From Onthophagus taurus (lineage: Eukaryota > Arthropoda > Insecta > Coleoptera > Scarabaeidae), in NCBI RefSeq assembly GCF_036711975.1, contig NC_091971.1:3975501-4039500 (forward strand): DNA of 64,000 nucleotides. Reading direction: 5' to 3'. Shown here in pieces: positions 60,781-64,000 of this stretch. The notes under the pieces are model-generated. The model made no database searches. It was not told the DNA's origin and worked only from the letters and a program-made list of their open reading frames with translations. Positions within the stretch are counted from its first letter, which is position 1, and each line of letters starts with the position of its first letter. The position numbers and the translations under genes are program-made.

Positions 60781-61720
60781 ATGGCATCAGTTTTGTGTCC
60801 TGAAATAGCCCCCGCCGGGTTTTCTTTTGATAATTGCTCCAGGTAAATAAGAAATACCTTAATAAATCTAACAAGTCATTTAATAATCTTTTAGAAATGC
60901 CGCTTTGGAAGGTAAGGGTTTCCCCGTCCCAAAAGCGACTAAAACGGGAACAACAATTGCTGGAATTATATTTGCCGATGGGGTTATATTAGGCGCTGAT
61001 ACTAGAGCAACAGAAGACACCACTGTCTCAGATAAAAATTGCGCCAAGATACATTATTTAGCCCCAAATATGTAGTAAGTATTTTTCTGAGTGTAAGTAT
61101 GATGTGTATTTGACAAAGAATTTATTTTTAGTTGTTGTGGTGCTGGAACAGCAGCTGATACGGAAATGACCACAAATATGATATCGTCTCAATTAGAACT
61201 GCATCGTCTTTTTACTAACCGCGTCGTCCCAGTTTGCACTGCAAATCAAATGTTAAAACAATTTCTCTTTAGATATCAAGGCTATATTGGGGCAGCTTTA
61301 GTATTAGGAGGCGTAGACCCAACAGGCCCCCATTTATTCTCGATTTATCCTCACGGCTCAACAGATAAATTACCCTATACTACAATGGGTTCAGGTTCTC
61401 TTGCTGCAATGGCCGTTTTTGAGTCACGTTGGAAACCAGGGTTAACTGAAGAAGAGGGAAAGCAACTTGTTCGAGATGCCATTGCCGCAGGAATTTTTAA
61501 TGATTTAGGGTCAGGTTCTAATGTTGATTTGTGTGTTATTCGCAAAGGCTCTGTTGATTATTTGCGTACTTATGATGAAGCGAATAAAAAGGGGGTTCGT
61601 CAAGGGAATTATCGATTCCCGAAGGGAACTAGCGCTACTTTGGCTACCAAAGTTATTCCATTGGAAGTTACTGAAACTGTTCATCATATTGAACCTGATT
61701 CGCTTATGGATACTGCTTAA
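60781..61720 (+). CDS. PSMB7: 20S proteasome subunit beta type-7 (beta2, trypsin-like)
   Basis: A catalytic subunit of the 20S core with trypsin-like activity, called Prosbeta2 in flies. Exons 60781-60842, 60895-61074 and 61132-61720 join in phase to 276 residues, close to the human 277. After a ~42-residue propeptide the mature N-terminus is '[19 protein letters not shown]', with the catalytic Thr, followed by Asp and the Lys of '[10 protein letters not shown]' in the expected places. '[14 protein letters not shown]' and '[18 protein letters not shown]'-type blocks match the beta2 family. The C-terminal arm (from ~[10 protein letters not shown]) that wraps the neighbouring beta3 is present. 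The introns are only 52 and 57 nt. Identification is very secure. Confidence 0.96.
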
Positions 61721-61888
61721 TTATGGATGAAACAGTTATTGGGTTTATACGATAATTTCTAATTAAATTACTTTTATGAAAATTATTGATTTTATTTTCC
61801 ACAAAAAAATTATAACCTATATTTAAAAAAAAAATTATTATTTAAAAGTTGGCAATCTTGTAATAATAAAATGTTTTGACAGTTCAAG

Positions 61889-63941
61889 ATGGCGGACGCC
61901 ACTAAAGCTCAGCGAATTTTGGCTGCGAAAAAGCTGGTAATTGTTTGACTATTTACCAAAATTAATATATAGCTTTAATAGGGATTAATAAATGTAATTT
62001 TAATTTTTTTATTGGTGTTAATGGCGTTGTTTTATTTTAATTAATTTTTTTTGTTGGCCACATCATCATCTGTCAAAACAACAATAGTGATTTAAAAATG
62101 TATTGTTTATAAATTAATAAAAAATTACGCGTTATTTGTAGGTAAAGGAGTATCAAAAGAAAAAATCGAAAAGTACCCCCGGAGATAGTTTAACAAATTC
62201 AACTCATAGTTCACTAAATGAAGCCCCACATATTGATGAAGCCGATCAATTTCAAAGTCACAATTCTTCACCCTTACAACAATATTTTAGTGGGGGACAA
62301 CATCAAGAACCAACAACAGCAAGTTTTTTCGACAATATTCCACATAATAATGTACCATCACAAGGGAATCAAGATTTTTATAGTTTTGATCATGTTAATT
62401 TTAACAAAAATGTTGATAAGGAGACAAATCAAGTGAATACAAATGTATATTTTCAATCTGTTGAGGATTCTTTAAGTTATGATGACCCGGAAATTAAACC
62501 CAATGAGATTTATGATAATTTACATAAACATAATCATGTGACTATTGAAGATGCAATCCAATTAAATGATTACTTAAAAAATGATAATCAAGTGGATGTG
62601 GGTGATGTTAAAGAAGAGAATGGGAAAGTTGAAGGGAATATGGAGAGTTTAAAGCAACTTTCGACTCAAATTATTCAATTAATTGATGATAATTCAGTTC
62701 CGGATGGTATTTTGCAAAGTAATCGTGAGTTAGAATCAAAGTATGCAGAAACTTTGACGTTATTGCAAGAAGAAAAGTTTCGGAATAATAATTTAATGGA
62801 AGAATTAAAGATTTATCGCGAAAAAGTTAATTATCTAGAAAATGATTTTTATCAAAAACAACAAATGCCATCAGATGAAAAACAAGGATTATTAGATGAG
62901 ATTGAACGTCATGAACAAACAGTAAAGTTTCTAGTTGCAGAAAAAAGTGATTTAGATAAAATTGTTGCTCAAAGAGACACCGAATTAAAAGAAAAATTAA
63001 CGGAATGTGGCGAATTAAACGCTCGATTAAAAACGTCAAGATCACGTGTGGCTGATTTAGAGAGAGAATTAACCCTTTTAAAAGAAAGCAAGCTTCGAAA
63101 TAATATTCCTGTTGAGGAGAATGAGAAATATGTTGAAACATTAAATGAATGTGCCACTTTAAGAGGTCAAAGGGATGAGATGCAACAAGATATTTCAGAA
63201 TTGCAACAAAAATTAAATACAAGTAGCTCAGAAAATGCTAAATTAAGGATGGAAATTCAAGAGTTAACCTCTCAATTATCTTTGCTTAATATAAAGCTTC
63301 AACAAGTTACTTCGGGGGATACCCAAAACAATTTTCAAATGGAAAATTTATCACTTCAACTTCAAGGGTATGAAAAACAAAATTTCGAATTACAAAACAT
63401 AATTAAAAATTTATCCAACGAAAAAGAACAAGCTGCCATTCAATACCAACAATATGTCCAACAATTAAATGGACAATTAAATAATTTGTCCCAAAAACTA
63501 GAAGAAAAAATCCGCGAAAATGAATCGTTAATCGGAAGAGAACGCGACCTCACCAATCAAATGGTCGAATTGGAAATGTTGCTCCAAAAAATGCAAGAAG
63601 ATCAAAATCAAATTCATTCAAAACCACACTCTAACAGTGGAGTCGAATTAATCGAATTACAAGAATGTTTGAGGAAAATTGAGGACGAAAAGAAGCTTTT
63701 AGAGGAATCTTATGTGGAGGTTAAAGGAGAACGGGACGAAGTTTTTAAGGAATTGGAGCTAAAACGGGATGAAATGATGCAATTGGAGGATATGGTTTCG
63801 CATTTGAGGAATAATCAACCTGATAGCGTTAAATTATTAGCTGAAATGGAAAGCGATAAAGTCGCCGCGTCTCGAGCTGTTGCACAAAATGAAGAATTAA
63901 AAAGCCAATTAACCGAAATGCAAAATGCTTTTATTAAAATT
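61889..63941 (+). CDS. GOLGA2: Golgin GM130 (GOLGA2), 5' part
   Basis: A cis-Golgi coiled-coil tether that binds p115 through its N-terminus and GRASP65 through its C-terminus. Exon 1 (61889-61936) gives MADATKAQRILAAKKL. Exon 2 (62142-63941) continues VKEYQKKKSK, so the basic p115-binding segment (AAKKL-VKEYQ) matches vertebrate GM130 (AAAKKKLREYQ). The next ~130 residues are polar and Gln/Asn-rich. From residue ~190 the protein is one long coiled coil with family phrases 'VKFLVAEKSDLDK', 'RLKTSRSRVADLERELTLL' and 'ASRAVAQNEELKSQLTEMQ'. The donor 'gtaagt' at 63942 ends exon 2; the rest lies beyond the right edge. The start is only 168 bp after the PSMB7 stop. Confidence 0.9.
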
Positions 63942-64000
63942 GTAAGTATATATGAGGTTTTATTGTACTAAAAGTTTACAATTTTTTGTACAATACATGA

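Noticed and set aside
62827-63222. 131-codon minus-strand frame inside GM130
   Set aside because: Antisense of a coiled-coil coding region; hydrophobic by reverse complement of Glu/Lys/Gln codons.
1-64000. Search for LTR retroelements, Polintons, endogenous viruses and toxin genes
   Set aside because: No paired long terminal repeats, capsid, envelope, integrase or toxin-like frame was recognised; the mobile DNA seen is DNA transposons, MITEs and LINE pieces.

Overview
The window looks like nuclear DNA of an insect, most likely a beetle. It is AT-rich and repeat-loaded, its genes have GT-AG introns, and it carries insect-type genes: neural cadherin with a duplicated membrane exon, a 7TM odorant receptor, POMT1/rotated abdomen and Spire. 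The order is inferred from general character only; no search was possible. No bacterial, organellar or viral gene block was seen.

Layout. 1-33,701: the 3' part of neural cadherin (CadN, + strand). Five exons are visible: a pair of alternative EGF-plus-membrane exons at 13,712-13,953 and 14,239-14,477, a juxtamembrane exon at 15,760-15,963, and two cytoplasmic exons at 26,823-26,987 and 33,589-33,701. They sit among very large introns. The introns hold Tc1/mariner-like elements, MITEs, a piggyBac relic, LINE fragments, a TIR element carrying a 456-bp satellite, a modular 22/40/51-bp tandem array, and a 5.8-kb satellite of about 178-bp monomers with a 712-bp higher-order repeat. 33.7-37.5 kb: cadherin 3' UTR and a dispersed AT-rich repeat.

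37.5-50.3 kb: a compact gene cluster. It holds the mRNA cap guanine-N7 methyltransferase (-), a small unrecognised coiled-coil protein (+), a TMEM268 homologue (-) with two alternative last exons, POMT1 (-), and two convergent HAD-phosphatase paralogues (+/-). Locally duplicated sequence, including a scrambled copy of the POMT1 3' end, lies between these genes. 50.5-52.4 kb: a dimeric satellite. 52.4-53.9 kb: an odorant receptor (-) with one frame break. 54.5-55.2 kb: a second foldback copy. 56.1-60.3 kb: spire (-), with a ~174-bp satellite in its intron. 60.8-63.9 kb: proteasome beta-7/beta2 (+) and the 5' part of the Golgi golgin GM130 (+), which runs off the right edge.

No single pathway links the genes. 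CadN and Spire act in adhesion and actin organisation, POMT1 and GM130 in the secretory pathway, RNMT in mRNA capping and PSMB7 in protein turnover. The most noteworthy signals are the duplicated last exon of the TMEM268 homologue, the modular TTCACGCTATAATT array, the higher-order satellite inside a cadherin intron, a strong local excess of the CTCF-like word AGATGGCGC, and exactly resolvable nested transposon insertions. I did not find a clearly new enzymatic or defence system.
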